From contig CACYEJ010000137.1 of the NCBI GenBank assembly GCA_902773395.1, forward strand, positions 1 to 6,363: a stretch of 6,363 bases of DNA. Direction: 5' to 3'. The notes under the pieces were generated by a model. That model was not told the origin of the DNA. It searched no databases and was given only the letters and a program-made list of their open reading frames with translations. Below, in pieces: positions 1 to 6,073 of this stretch. Every line of letters begins with the position of its first letter. The first letter of the stretch is position 1. The translations under genes and the position numbers were made by a program. The DNA is from an uncultured Ruminococcus sp. GTDB taxonomy: Bacteria; Bacillota_A; Clostridia; Oscillospirales; Acutalibacteraceae.

Positions 1-150
1 ATTTCGCAGGGTGTCAAAAAGGCAGTCAATTTAACAGGCTTTCTTGGTGTGTTCACCGGTGCTATAACCGCTGCGGCAGCCGGAATTACAGCTGCACTTG
101 TGTTTGCGGTTATAGCATCGCTTTTTGCAAAATCAGCCGACAAAGCCTAG
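1..150 (+). CDS. C-terminal 49 residues of an unrecognised protein with a hydrophobic segment (5' end outside window)
   Basis: Frame 1 is open from the window edge to a TAG stop at 148-150 and gives 49 residues. The start of the gene lies outside the window. The fragment begins with a short basic stretch (GVKKAVN), continues as a long run of small and hydrophobic residues rich in Ala, Gly, Thr, Ile, Val and Leu, and ends in a short polar tail (KSADKA). That is what a C-terminal transmembrane helix, or a pair of short helices, would look like. No catalytic motif is visible and I do not recognise the family. Codon use is ordinary, and a weak hairpin followed by a T tract lies about 60 bases after the stop, which fits the true end of a plus-strand gene. 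I am fairly sure it is coding and have no functional call. Confidence 0.6.
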   Translation: MSQGVKKAVNLTGFLGVFTGAITAAAAGITAALVFAVIASLFAKSADKA

Positions 151-209
151 TGTACCGGTAACACCGGACGAACGTGCATTAACTGTGCTAAACGCTGTTT
201 CGCTAGACT

Positions 210-234
210 AACTCCCAATAGAGTTTATTTTTTT
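210..234 (+). terminator. Weak rho-independent terminator after the membrane-segment gene
   Basis: AACTC (210-214) and GAGTT (221-225) form a five-base-pair stem with a six-base loop. On the plus strand it is followed at once by TATTTTTTT. It lies about 60 bases after the stop at 150, so it would end that transcript. The stem is short and mostly A-T/G-C mixed, so strength is uncertain. It overlaps the last codons of the small minus-strand ORF that converges on it. Confidence 0.4.
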
Positions 235-314
235 ACGATTTTTCGGGGGTGTTTAATATTTTCTTCGCTTATATAGCCATTTTTTAAGGATTTCAATTGT
301 TCTTCCTGAACCAT
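225..314 (-). CDS. 29-residue small ORF behind a strong, operator-bearing promoter
   Basis: An ATG at 314 opens a 29-codon frame ending in TAA at 225-227. The peptide starts MVQEEQLKSLKNG and ends HPRKIVKK. It is charged, basic at the C-terminus, and has no signal peptide or membrane segment. Translation signals are excellent: AAGGAGAG (321-328) sits six bases before the ATG. Transcription signals are equally good, with TTGACA (371-376) and TATAAT (348-353) spaced by 17 bases, and a palindrome covering the -10 box. I do not recognise the peptide. It could be a real small protein, a leader peptide, or the first codons left from a larger regulated gene whose remainder was lost. The next plus-strand gene converges on it and no further minus-strand gene follows within the window. 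The expression signals are clear; the meaning of the product is not. Confidence 0.5.
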   Translation of the reverse strand: MVQEEQLKSLKNGYISEENIKHPRKIVKK

Positions 315-320
315 AAGATT

Positions 321-328
321 CTCTCCTT
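321..328 (-). promoter_or_regulatory. Strong ribosome binding site of the small ORF
   Basis: Read on the minus strand this is AAGGAGAG, near-perfect complementarity to the 3' end of 16S rRNA, six bases before the ATG at 314. It is the main reason to take the 29-codon ORF seriously. Confidence 0.7.
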
Positions 329-330
329 CG

Positions 331-363
331 ATTCACTGTATATGAACATTATACACAGTGAAT
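331..363. promoter_or_regulatory. Palindromic operator overlapping the -10 box (TetR-like)
   Basis: ATTCACTGT (331-339) and its exact complement ACAGTGAAT (355-363) flank a partly symmetric centre (TAT 341-343 pairs with ATA 351-353), giving a 33-base palindrome centred on 347. It covers the -10 box and the probable transcription start of the small-ORF promoter, so a bound dimer would block initiation. Length, half-site and position resemble operators of TetR/AcrR-type repressors in Firmicutes; that family assignment is inference. No repressor gene is in the window, so the regulator would act from elsewhere. Confidence 0.7.
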
Positions 364-376
364 ACAGTTCTGTCAA
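348..376 (-). promoter_or_regulatory. Consensus sigma-A promoter for the small ORF
   Basis: On the minus strand, the -35 box TTGACA (376-371) and the -10 box TATAAT (353-348) both match consensus perfectly, with the ideal 17-base spacer. The ATG lies 33 bases past the -10 box, and a strong ribosome binding site lies between. It is the best promoter in the window. Its -10 box sits inside a long palindrome, so it is probably tightly repressed. Confidence 0.8.
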
Positions 377-459
377 TACCCTTTTCACGTTTTTTCAGAT
401 TTTATTTCTAAATGAAACATTTTAATACAAATAATGTATTTTAAGCTATCCATTATCTA

Positions 460-1311
460 TCAATCGCTTATTTTCATAAACACATCTCGAATATCCTCAT
501 CGACTAAAATGCTTTGATCTTTTATCTCATCTGGAGCATACACCTCTCCATAATTCAGGCAAGCATAAACTGCATTTGGATTTTGGTAGGTCATTTGCCA
601 AAAACGATACTTAATAATAGCAGGTGTGTTCATTCCAACACCAAGCTCCAGGAATAAGATATGTTTTCCGTCATATAATTGTAGAAAATTATTATATCGC
701 TCTGCTGCGTTGTGCCAGCCTTCATCCTCAACAAAGGTATCGTCTGCACGAAGGTTCATACTCATTGGTTTGCCACATACCGGACAATATGGTATTAACT
801 CTGTTGGAATACTCATATCTTTCTGACGCTCGAACATAGCTCTGATTATATCTTCGTTATCGTAGGTCTTTTTATGACAAGGTTCACTGCATTGGAAGAG
901 TCCGTAATCACCTTGCGTATAGAAGATACGCTCTTTGTCAAAGCCTGCTTTTTGAAATTGATGATCAACATTCGTTGTAATAACAAAATAATTCTTTTCT
1001 TTCATTATCTCAAAAAGCTTCTTGTAAGTGCCATTATCAACATCCATATATCTATTTATATATATGTAGCGTGACCAATATGCCCAGTGTTCTTCAAGCG
1101 TTGGAAACGGATAAAAACCGCCTGAATACATATCGTGAAAACCGTATTTCTCAACAAAATCGGAAAAATACTTCTGTAAGCGATCTCCCGAATATACAAA
1201 TCCAGCAGCTGTTGAAAGCCCTGCACCTGCTCCAATTACAATAGCATCGGCAGTTTGTATCTCATTTTTCAAACGCTCAATATCAGCCAAGTAACTCTTT
1301 GTAAATTTCAT
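460..1311 (-). CDS. Class M sirtuin (SirTM), protein ADP-ribosyltransferase
   Basis: This is a 283-residue Sir2-fold protein that should transfer ADP-ribose from NAD+ to a protein target in the cytoplasm. Visible motifs are the NAD-binding loop GAGAGLS (27-33), TTNVDHQF (112-119) where deacetylase sirtuins have TQNID, and YTQGDYG (131-137), where Gln133 stands at the usual catalytic His. Four cysteines (C141, C145, C176, C179) fit the structural zinc site, and LELGVGMNTP (221-230) is typical of the SirTM branch. In the known family, loss of the His goes with ADP-ribosyltransferase instead of deacetylase activity. I chose the ATG at 1311 because GGAG lies nine bases upstream; an in-frame ATG at 1332 has no ribosome binding site. 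The start overlaps the end of the macrodomain gene by 29 bases, so the two are almost certainly co-transcribed and coupled in translation. The target is unknown. Family call is strong; activity is inferred. Confidence 0.9.
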   Translation of the reverse strand: MKFTKSYLADIERLKNEIQTADAIVIGAGAGLSTAAGFVYSGDRLQKYFSDFVEKYGFHDMYSGGFYPFPTLEEHWAYWSRYIYINRYMDVDNGTYKKLFEIMKEKNYFVITTNVDHQFQKAGFDKERIFYTQGDYGLFQCSEPCHKKTYDNEDIIRAMFERQKDMSIPTELIPYCPVCGKPMSMNLRADDTFVEDEGWHNAAERYNNFLQLYDGKHILFLELGVGMNTPAIIKYRFWQMTYQNPNAVYACLNYGEVYAPDEIKDQSILVDEDIRDVFMKISD

Positions 1312-2047
1312 AGTCATCATCTCCGAAAACATTGAATATCACTTTTATTTTGTGCTCTTTGCGAAAATTTTTAACTGTTTCCACAGCAATCTTAGCAGCT
1401 TCCGGCTTTGGAAATCTGAAAACACCAGTAGATATGCAACAGAAAGCTATGCTGTCAATACCATTTTGCACAGCAGTTTCAAGACAGCTTCTGTACGAGC
1501 TTTCGAGCAAACTGCAATGCTCACTTGTGAGACTGCCCTGCACTATCGGTCCAACGGTGTGTATCACATATTCGCAAGGCAAATTATATGCCAGCGTTAT
1601 CTTTGCCTTGCCTGTTGGCTCTTCGTGACCTTGTTCATGTATTATCTCACTGCATTTATATCGCAGTCTTACTCCAGCAAGGGTGTGTATGAGGTTGTCA
1701 ATACAGTTGTGACATGGCTGATAGCAGCCTGTCATTCCAGAATTAGCAGCGTTGACTATAGCCCCACATTTTAGCGTTGTTATATCACCTTGCCAAAGAT
1801 ATAGACCGTCCTCTACAGGAGTTAAGTCGGCAATATCAGTTATACCTCTGCTTGCCGTAAGTTCTGTTAGAAATTCGTCCTCTGCTTGCAGAAAGCTTTC
1901 GTCAACTTCCCAAGCAGGGCGTAAATTAACAAGGCTGCGGTAAAGCCTGAATTTATCGCTGTCATCATCTGGAACAGCCACATTACCAAAGTCATCTCTC
2001 TCTGAGAGAAGATATTTTATCATAAAATCAAGATTATTTGCTTCCAT
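1283..2047 (-). CDS. SirTM-linked zinc-type macrodomain protein (ADP-ribosyl hydrolase)
   Basis: This 254-residue protein should remove ADP-ribose placed by the sirtuin encoded just downstream. Residues 1-80 form an N-terminal extension usual for the SirTM-linked subfamily. The macrodomain follows, with QGDIT (86-90), IVNAAN (97-102), a Cys/His-rich loop GCYQPCHNCID (107-117), IHTVGP (162-167) and the phosphate-binding loop STGVFRFP (206-213). In the known zinc-dependent macrodomains, Cys and His residues of that loop hold a zinc ion in the active site; C108, H113 and C115 are the likely ligands here, and C112 is an additional nearby cysteine. The ATG at 2047 is chosen because GAGGTG (2053-2058) sits five bases upstream; an in-frame ATG at 2092 would only add 15 unconserved-looking residues. 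Its end overlaps the sirtuin start. Only a weak promoter is visible ahead of it. Family call is strong; hydrolase activity is inferred. Confidence 0.9.
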   Translation of the reverse strand: MEANNLDFMIKYLLSERDDFGNVAVPDDDSDKFRLYRSLVNLRPAWEVDESFLQAEDEFLTELTASRGITDIADLTPVEDGLYLWQGDITTLKCGAIVNAANSGMTGCYQPCHNCIDNLIHTLAGVRLRYKCSEIIHEQGHEEPTGKAKITLAYNLPCEYVIHTVGPIVQGSLTSEHCSLLESSYRSCLETAVQNGIDSIAFCCISTGVFRFPKPEAAKIAVETVKNFRKEHKIKVIFNVFGDDDYEIYKELLG

Positions 2048-2052
2048 AATAT

Positions 2053-2058
2053 CACCTC
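2053..2058 (-). promoter_or_regulatory. Ribosome binding site deciding the macrodomain start
   Basis: GAGGTG on the minus strand, five bases before the ATG at 2047. It decides between that start and the longer in-frame ATG at 2092, which has no comparable site. Confidence 0.6.
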
Positions 2059-2083
2059 GTTTTAGATGCCCAAAGTGGACATA

Positions 2084-2111
2084 TTTATGCACAGTTTAAA
2101 TAAACATACAA
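2084..2111 (-). promoter_or_regulatory. Possible weak promoter of the macrodomain-sirtuin operon
   Basis: On the minus strand, TTGTAT (2111-2106) and CATAAA (2089-2084) are spaced by 16 bases, each four of six to consensus, 36 bases before the macrodomain ATG. The 242-base gap to the LtrA stop is AT-rich and offers nothing better. It is a guess; readthrough from upstream is possible. Confidence 0.25.
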
Positions 2112-2289
2112 ACAGAAGTTCAGTCTGTTTGATATCTGATTTTTTATTATTTCAATATAGTTATGAAGACAAATACTTCAACAAAAATTCAGTTGATACA
2201 GTTATTCTTAATGAAGAATACGATTGTTTTATTATTCAAGCGAATAAGCTTTTGGAAAACTCAAACTGCATACGACTGATATATTACAT

Positions 2290-3434
2290 TTATTGTTGAG
2301 TTTGAGATCTGTTATCTCTCTCATCAATGTTTGAAAAATACAGTACGCAAAACAGCCCAAACACGTAGACAAGAGTAATCATAATGTTTAAAGCCATCAC
2401 CTCACGCAGAACTATCATCAATACAGTAAAAACAGCGGTCATTACAAACATTGCAGCAAGTATTGATTTTTTAGGTCTGTTGCAGCTTTTTATATAGCTG
2501 TTAAGAGAAAACAAAAATGCGAAATATCCAACAATTGAGATAACAAGAAAAAGTATCTTCGGCAACAGATTTATATTCTCCTCTCGCATATACTCAAGAG
2601 AGGCTGTTATATTATTCATGAAGAATATGATAAATATATGTAGTGCCATATACAACATACCATCATATTCTCCTTCTCTGTCAATCAAATGATCATAAAT
2701 AAAGCCATAGCTTAGAAACATACCAACTACAATAAGGAATGCCATTAGAGAGAAGTAGACAGTGTTGATATCTATTGTTCCATCTAACGTAAAATACGAA
2801 GCAACGGCTATGATCATCTCTCCAAAGGTAAACACAACAAATAGCATAGCTCGTTCTGTTAAGTGCATAAAATCTATCTTTCCACCCGAACTTTTGCTGC
2901 GAGAAATGGCAGTGAGAATTATTCCGCTGAGAATTGCAAATATCGAAAAAATTATTCCAAGATTTTTATTTGGAATAGCAGCAACAAAAACAAGTGCTGA
3001 TTCTATGAACAAAGTTACAGCCATTCGGAGAATAATATCTCTGTTCCAACATTTCTCCTTGTGATTACGCAGTTCAATACAATATTGCAGCCCGATGTTT
3101 ACCAATATCAAGCCCCAGGCAATATGATATTGTGTTTGAAAAGCCTGCCAATCATTACGTGTGCTCTGCCCAATATAGTACATTAGGTACATGTTCACAA
3201 ATAAGAAAACATGGTCTCTCACACTATTTCGTCCAAACATATTAATATAGAATGTCGTAAAATTCCATATTTGAATAATAGCTAATGTTCATAGCACATA
3301 TGTCATAAATGTGTCTGCTGTAACAAAACCGTTTTCAACTGCATGAAGCAGATGATTATTTCTTCCTATCATATACACAAAGATCAAGTCATATATAAGT
3401 TCAAGATACTCAACCTTCTTTTCTGTTTTTTCAT
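2290..3434 (-). pseudogene. ltrA: LtrA-family membrane protein gene, broken by a TGA and a probable frameshift
   Basis: The intact part (2290-3240, 316 residues) is a multi-pass membrane protein with about eight hydrophobic segments and the LtrA-type signature HLTERAMLFVVFTFGEMII, comparable to HFxERxGLFxIIxLGE in other members. Homology-like sequence continues upstream in the same frame: YLELIYDLIFVYMIGRNN, the usual LtrA N-terminal helix, then VENGF, then a TGA (3289-3291), then TLAIIQIWNFTTFYIN running into the ATG at 3240. An ATG at 3434 precedes only six A residues. Seven would give MKKTEKKVEYLEL in frame and a protein of about 381 residues, normal for LtrA. The ATG at 3240 has no ribosome binding site, and starting there would lose the first helices. 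Two lesions argue for a pseudogene over recoding. LtrA was named from a low-temperature growth mutant of Listeria; its biochemical role is not established. Confidence 0.75.
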
Positions 3435-3440
3435 TTTTGA

Positions 3441-3818
3441 GATCCTGTCAAAGCAAAAGAAGACCTGTCTAACAATCCTTTCCTGAAATTTGCTGTAAAG
3501 GATAAAATCGAACAATACAGCGGTTTAATTGATTCTATGGTGAAAGAGCGACGTCATTTCTCCCAAAAAACCGTAGAGAATCTTGTCAACATTTGCTATA
3601 AATGTGATCTTCCTGATTTCACTGATGATGAGCAAAAAAGCTTTATGTTCTTTTTTGCAGCAGAAGAACCGGCACGCAAATCAAAAAAACGCCTTATTAA
3701 AGCATACCCGAATGCACAATACAAGGATATAGAGAACTACGGTCATTGCAGTTTTCAAGCAATGGAACCACAAAAGTATGCTCAAATGCTGAAAGATAGC
3801 ATAAAAAACAGAATCTAA
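3441..3818 (+). pseudogene. 3' remnant of an alpha/beta-hydrolase gene
   Basis: The plus-strand frame is open for 125 codons from 3441, right after an in-frame TGA (3438-3440), to TAA at 3816-3818. Coding-like sequence (DPVKAKEDLSNNPFLKF) begins well before the first ATG at 3537, which has no ribosome binding site, so the real gene was longer. The C-terminal half, with FFAAEEPARK followed by YPNAQYKDIENYGHCSF, looks like the end of a clostridial alpha/beta hydrolase: the acidic residue after the sixth strand and the catalytic His in the NYGHC loop. The N-terminal half, with the nucleophile elbow GxSxG, is missing. The remnant starts seven bases from the probable start of the oppositely oriented LtrA gene, so a rearrangement seems to have removed its 5' part. 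Family call is moderate; loss of the 5' end is well supported. Confidence 0.65.
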
Positions 3819-3832
3819 ACATAAACAACAGC

Positions 3833-3862
3833 CGAGCAGGAAAATTACCTACTCGACTTTAG
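3833..3862 (+). terminator. Hairpin after the hydrolase remnant, probable terminator
   Basis: CGAGCAGG (3833-3840) pairs with CCTACTCG (3848-3855) with one mismatch and a seven-base A-rich loop. It lies 14 bases past the hydrolase stop. The following sequence is only moderately T-rich (ACTTTAGCTATTATTAT), so termination is plausible but not certain. Confidence 0.5.
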
Positions 3863-3984
3863 CTATTATTATACTCACAAGCGATTAAGATTTAGCATTT
3901 TTATCAGACCGACTATTCGCAAGCTCTTGCCTATTTTAGCTTTAACAGAAAGATTTGTTTCTTCTATTAAGATATAAAATTTTT

Positions 3985-4110
3985 TCAGTTTCGACGAGGG
4001 GTGTTTATTTTTCTAAACTGATTTCTTGCGTCGGCAACGGGGCTCTGCATTAGGAACACCTGACAATCAGTTTTCGTCTGGCGGTTTGACTGATTGGAGG
4101 TGTTTTGTCG
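3985..4110. repeat. Two-hairpin structured element (candidate ncRNA or dispersed repeat)
   Basis: The left half has TCAGTTT (3985-3991) pairing with AAACTGA (4015-4021). The right half is a stronger hairpin: AACACCT (4055-4061) with AGGTGTT (4098-4104), then AATCAGT (4065-4071) with ACTGATT (4089-4095), closing a loop of about 17 bases. The halves resemble each other: each begins TCAGTTT(T)CG, contains ACTGATT and ends in GTCG. GGTGTTT near 4000 could pair with AACACC at 4055 in place of the right partner, so alternative folds exist. No family known to me fits. Strand and function are undetermined; it may be a transcribed RNA or a repeat found elsewhere in the genome. Confidence 0.4.
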
Positions 4111-4144
4111 CCCAAAAGCTCTTGAAAAAGTTTGACTAAAAGTT

Positions 4145-4179
4145 TAATATACTAAATCTTTTAGATTTATAGTATATTA
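4145..4179 (-). terminator. AT-rich hairpin downstream of the TerD-vWA gene, possible terminator
   Basis: TAATATACT (4145-4153) pairs with AGTATATTA (4171-4179), and AAATCT (4154-4159) with AGATTT (4163-4168), with a two-base bulge and a three-base loop: 15 base pairs in all. It lies 31 bases past the stop of the minus-strand gene. On that strand only a short T run follows, so it could instead protect the 3' end or be part of an inserted element. Confidence 0.4.
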
Positions 4180-4210
4180 TAATCCTATTTTTAAATTTAC
4201 AAGTTGTTTA

Positions 4211-5956
4211 TCACTGTAGTCCCCTGAGCCACTTTGAAAACTGTTCTAATACATTTGTATAAAGCTCTTGATCCGAGGCATTGTCAAGCGACTTCATCTT
4301 TGAAAAACCTGTGTTATCTCTCACACGTCCTGGAAGGTCATCAAGCTTTTGCAGATAATTAAATTGTTCTCCGCCAATTCCTATAAACTGAATAAACACA
4401 TTCATAGACGATGCTCTTCTGATTACATTATCAGTAGCATTACAGTCTGCGTTTGCACCGTCAGTTATAAACAGGATAAATGTTGGATCTCCGTTATCCA
4501 CTATTGGAGATACATATTCCGATTTAAGGAAAAGGAATCCGCTTTGCTTTGTGTCACCCTCAATAATTGCTCTCAGTACAGGAGCATAATTCGTTCCTCC
4601 CATGCTCATTGATGAACTGCGTGCAACGGTATTAACATAATTTTCGTAATTTAAAAGATTGAGATCGTTCAGCTTTTTGTATGAATTACTAAACAAAAAC
4701 ACATCAATAGTTCCATTATCATCAAAAGTCAATCCCAGTGGAACAAGTCTGTTTAATGTACGCTGAACTGTTCCATTTGAGTAAAGTGAACTCATCGAAC
4801 CGCTGTAATCCAACACAACAACAACTTTTGCTCTCGTCGAACCTAAATCGACACCGTTCTTCTTACTAAGATCAACTACACACTTTGTAAGGTTGACAAC
4901 ATGCTTCTCAAGATTTACTTTATCTTTTGACAAACTAATCTTGCCCATAAGCTCCTGTTTCAGCTCCTCTTCATTTTTTCGAAGAACTACCCCACGGCGT
5001 GTGCCTTGAGATTGATTAGGAAAATTAGGCTGAATATTGGTATTCATGTGAGGTGTGGACATCGGTTGCTGTGGCATACCAAAATTTGGTGCGGGTACTG
5101 GCTGTGGTACTGTACCAAAATTTGGTGTAGGTATAGGTTGCTGTGGTATACCAATATTTGGTGTAGAAACTGGTTGAGATTGTGTACCAAAATTCGGTGT
5201 GGGTATCGGTTGCGGTACTGTACCAAAATTTGGTGTAGGTATAGGTTGCTGTGGTATACCAATATTTGGTGTAGGTATAGGTTGTGGCGACATACCAAAA
5301 TTCGGTGTAGAAACTGGTTGAGATTGTGTACCAAAACTCGGTGTGGATACCGGCTGCGAAGGCAAACCAATATTTGGTGCAGATACCGGTCGAGGTGATA
5401 TACCAACATTGGGTGTGGGTGCCGGTTGAGGGGCAGACGGAGAATATTCTTCTCCTCCGTACTTCCTCAACAATACAGGAAGGCCCCCGTTAAATCCGCT
5501 TGCAATCGCATTTATTCTCCACTCTTCCTTGCGATACATCTCTACAGAGATAATTGCTTTTTCCTGTTTAAAATCACTGCCCTTAAGATCAATAGTAATT
5601 TTCTCTGTGCCATTTTGAGAAATACTCAATTTATGCTGCAGTATATCTCCCATAATACCGTTGCCATCAATGCTTGCTGTAAATACCAATTTGTCAATAT
5701 TATTAGGCAGGCTTGCAAGGCGTATTGTGAAAGAAGCAGAGTTACTTCCAGCTTTATATCTTATCTCCCCTTGTGGTGAAGATGTCTGATTATAAAAAAT
5801 CATGTATCTATCATCTGAAAGTTTTTCGGATTTATCGACTCCGAAACAGCAAAAATCGTATACCGACTTACCATTAATAGACATATCTACAACTATCTCG
5901 CCTGTTGGATCTGCGTATTTTGCGATTTTATCTCGCATACCTCTTGTGAAAATCAT
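4211..5956 (-). CDS. TerD-domain / Pro-rich repeat / vWA-domain stress protein
   Basis: This 581-residue cytoplasmic protein has three parts. Residues 1-170 are a TerD-type domain: YMIFYNQTSSPQGEIRY (51-67), KLVFTASIDG (89-98), ISVEMYRKEEWR (136-147) and GFNGGLPVLLRKYGG (154-168). TerD domains bind calcium in studied members. Residues 178-309 are eleven Pro-rich repeats of 12 residues, a flexible linker. Residues 375-581 are a vWA domain with a full MIDAS metal site: D383, S385 and S387 in DYSGS, T455 in GGTNY, and D499 in FITDG. The combination resembles TerF/TerY-type members of the Ter tellurite and chemical-stress systems, where vWA proteins are thought to scaffold complexes through a metal ion. 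There is no signal peptide. The start at 5956 has AAAAGGAG (5965-5972) eight bases upstream, and a promoter lies about 120 bases upstream. No other ter gene is in the window. Domain calls are strong; the physiological role is inferred. Confidence 0.88.
   Translation of the reverse strand: MIFTRGMRDKIAKYADPTGEIVVDMSINGKSVYDFCCFGVDKSEKLSDDRYMIFYNQTSSPQGEIRYKAGSNSASFTIRLASLPNNIDKLVFTASIDGNGIMGDILQHKLSISQNGTEKITIDLKGSDFKQEKAIISVEMYRKEEWRINAIASGFNGGLPVLLRKYGGEEYSPSAPQPAPTPNVGISPRPVSAPNIGLPSQPVSTPSFGTQSQPVSTPNFGMSPQPIPTPNIGIPQQPIPTPNFGTVPQPIPTPNFGTQSQPVSTPNIGIPQQPIPTPNFGTVPQPVPAPNFGMPQQPMSTPHMNTNIQPNFPNQSQGTRRGVVLRKNEEELKQELMGKISLSKDKVNLEKHVVNLTKCVVDLSKKNGVDLGSTRAKVVVVLDYSGSMSSLYSNGTVQRTLNRLVPLGLTFDDNGTIDVFLFSNSYKKLNDLNLLNYENYVNTVARSSSMSMGGTNYAPVLRAIIEGDTKQSGFLFLKSEYVSPIVDNGDPTFILFITDGANADCNATDNVIRRASSMNVFIQFIGIGGEQFNYLQKLDDLPGRVRDNTGFSKMKSLDNASDQELYTNVLEQFSKWLRGLQ
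5030..5425 (-). repeat. Eleven in-frame 36-bp tandem repeats in the TerD-vWA gene
   Basis: The stretch encodes residues 178-309 as eleven 12-residue units of consensus P-[IV]-[PS]-T-P-N-[FI]-G-x-x-x-Q. The last unit (PMSTPHMNTNIQ) is degenerate. A higher-order copy is visible: 5106-5166 and 5214-5274 are identical over 61 bases at an offset of 108 bases, exactly three units. That points to recent block duplication and to length variation between strains. All units keep the reading frame. Confidence 0.92.
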
Positions 5957-6073
5957 AAATTGGACTCCTTTTGTAAAATGTAGTATGTACAGTTATTTAT
6001 ATTTTTAACAAAACTACAATTGTATATAGGCTTTATGTTCATCGTTAGTTTATTGATGAATATCTACAATAAT

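Larger units (their letters stand above)
3819..4210. other. Gene-free stretch of 392 bases with several hairpins
   Basis: No convincing coding frame is present on either strand. It contains the hairpin at 3833, a two-part structured element at about 3985-4110, and an AT-rich hairpin at 4145-4179. The part 4021-4120 is clearly richer in G and C than the flanks, which suggests a conserved RNA or an inserted repeat, not ordinary spacer DNA. Confidence 0.6.

Noticed and set aside
155..167. CCGGT-AAC-ACCGG hairpin just after the first stop codon
   Set aside because: The stem is sound but no T tract follows; the hairpin at 210-225 fits a terminator better.
424..440. Hairpin AATACA/TGTATT downstream of the sirtuin as a terminator
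   Set aside because: Six A-T-rich base pairs with no T tract after it on the minus strand; too weak to call.
1332..1774. Plus-strand ORFs antisense to the macrodomain gene
   Set aside because: They are shadows of a well-supported minus-strand gene, without ribosome binding sites or family motifs.
2066..2299. 77-codon plus-strand ORF between the macrodomain and LtrA genes
   Set aside because: No ribosome binding site, no recognisable motif, overlaps the ends of both minus-strand neighbours and looks like AT-rich spacer.
3289..3291. TGA in LtrA as selenocysteine or UGA-Trp recoding
   Set aside because: No selenocysteine insertion hairpin is evident, other genes here use TGA as a stop (macrodomain, sirtuin, TerD-vWA), and a second lesion nearby makes gene decay the simpler reading.
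5006..5409. Long open frames on both strands over the repeat region
   Set aside because: The 36-bp period, a multiple of three, keeps alternative frames open by chance. The peptides are low-complexity and have no ribosome binding site.
5030..5425. 36-bp periodic repeats resembling a CRISPR array
   Set aside because: The units are contiguous without unique spacers, are imperfect, and translate in frame as a Pro-rich linker within a longer gene.
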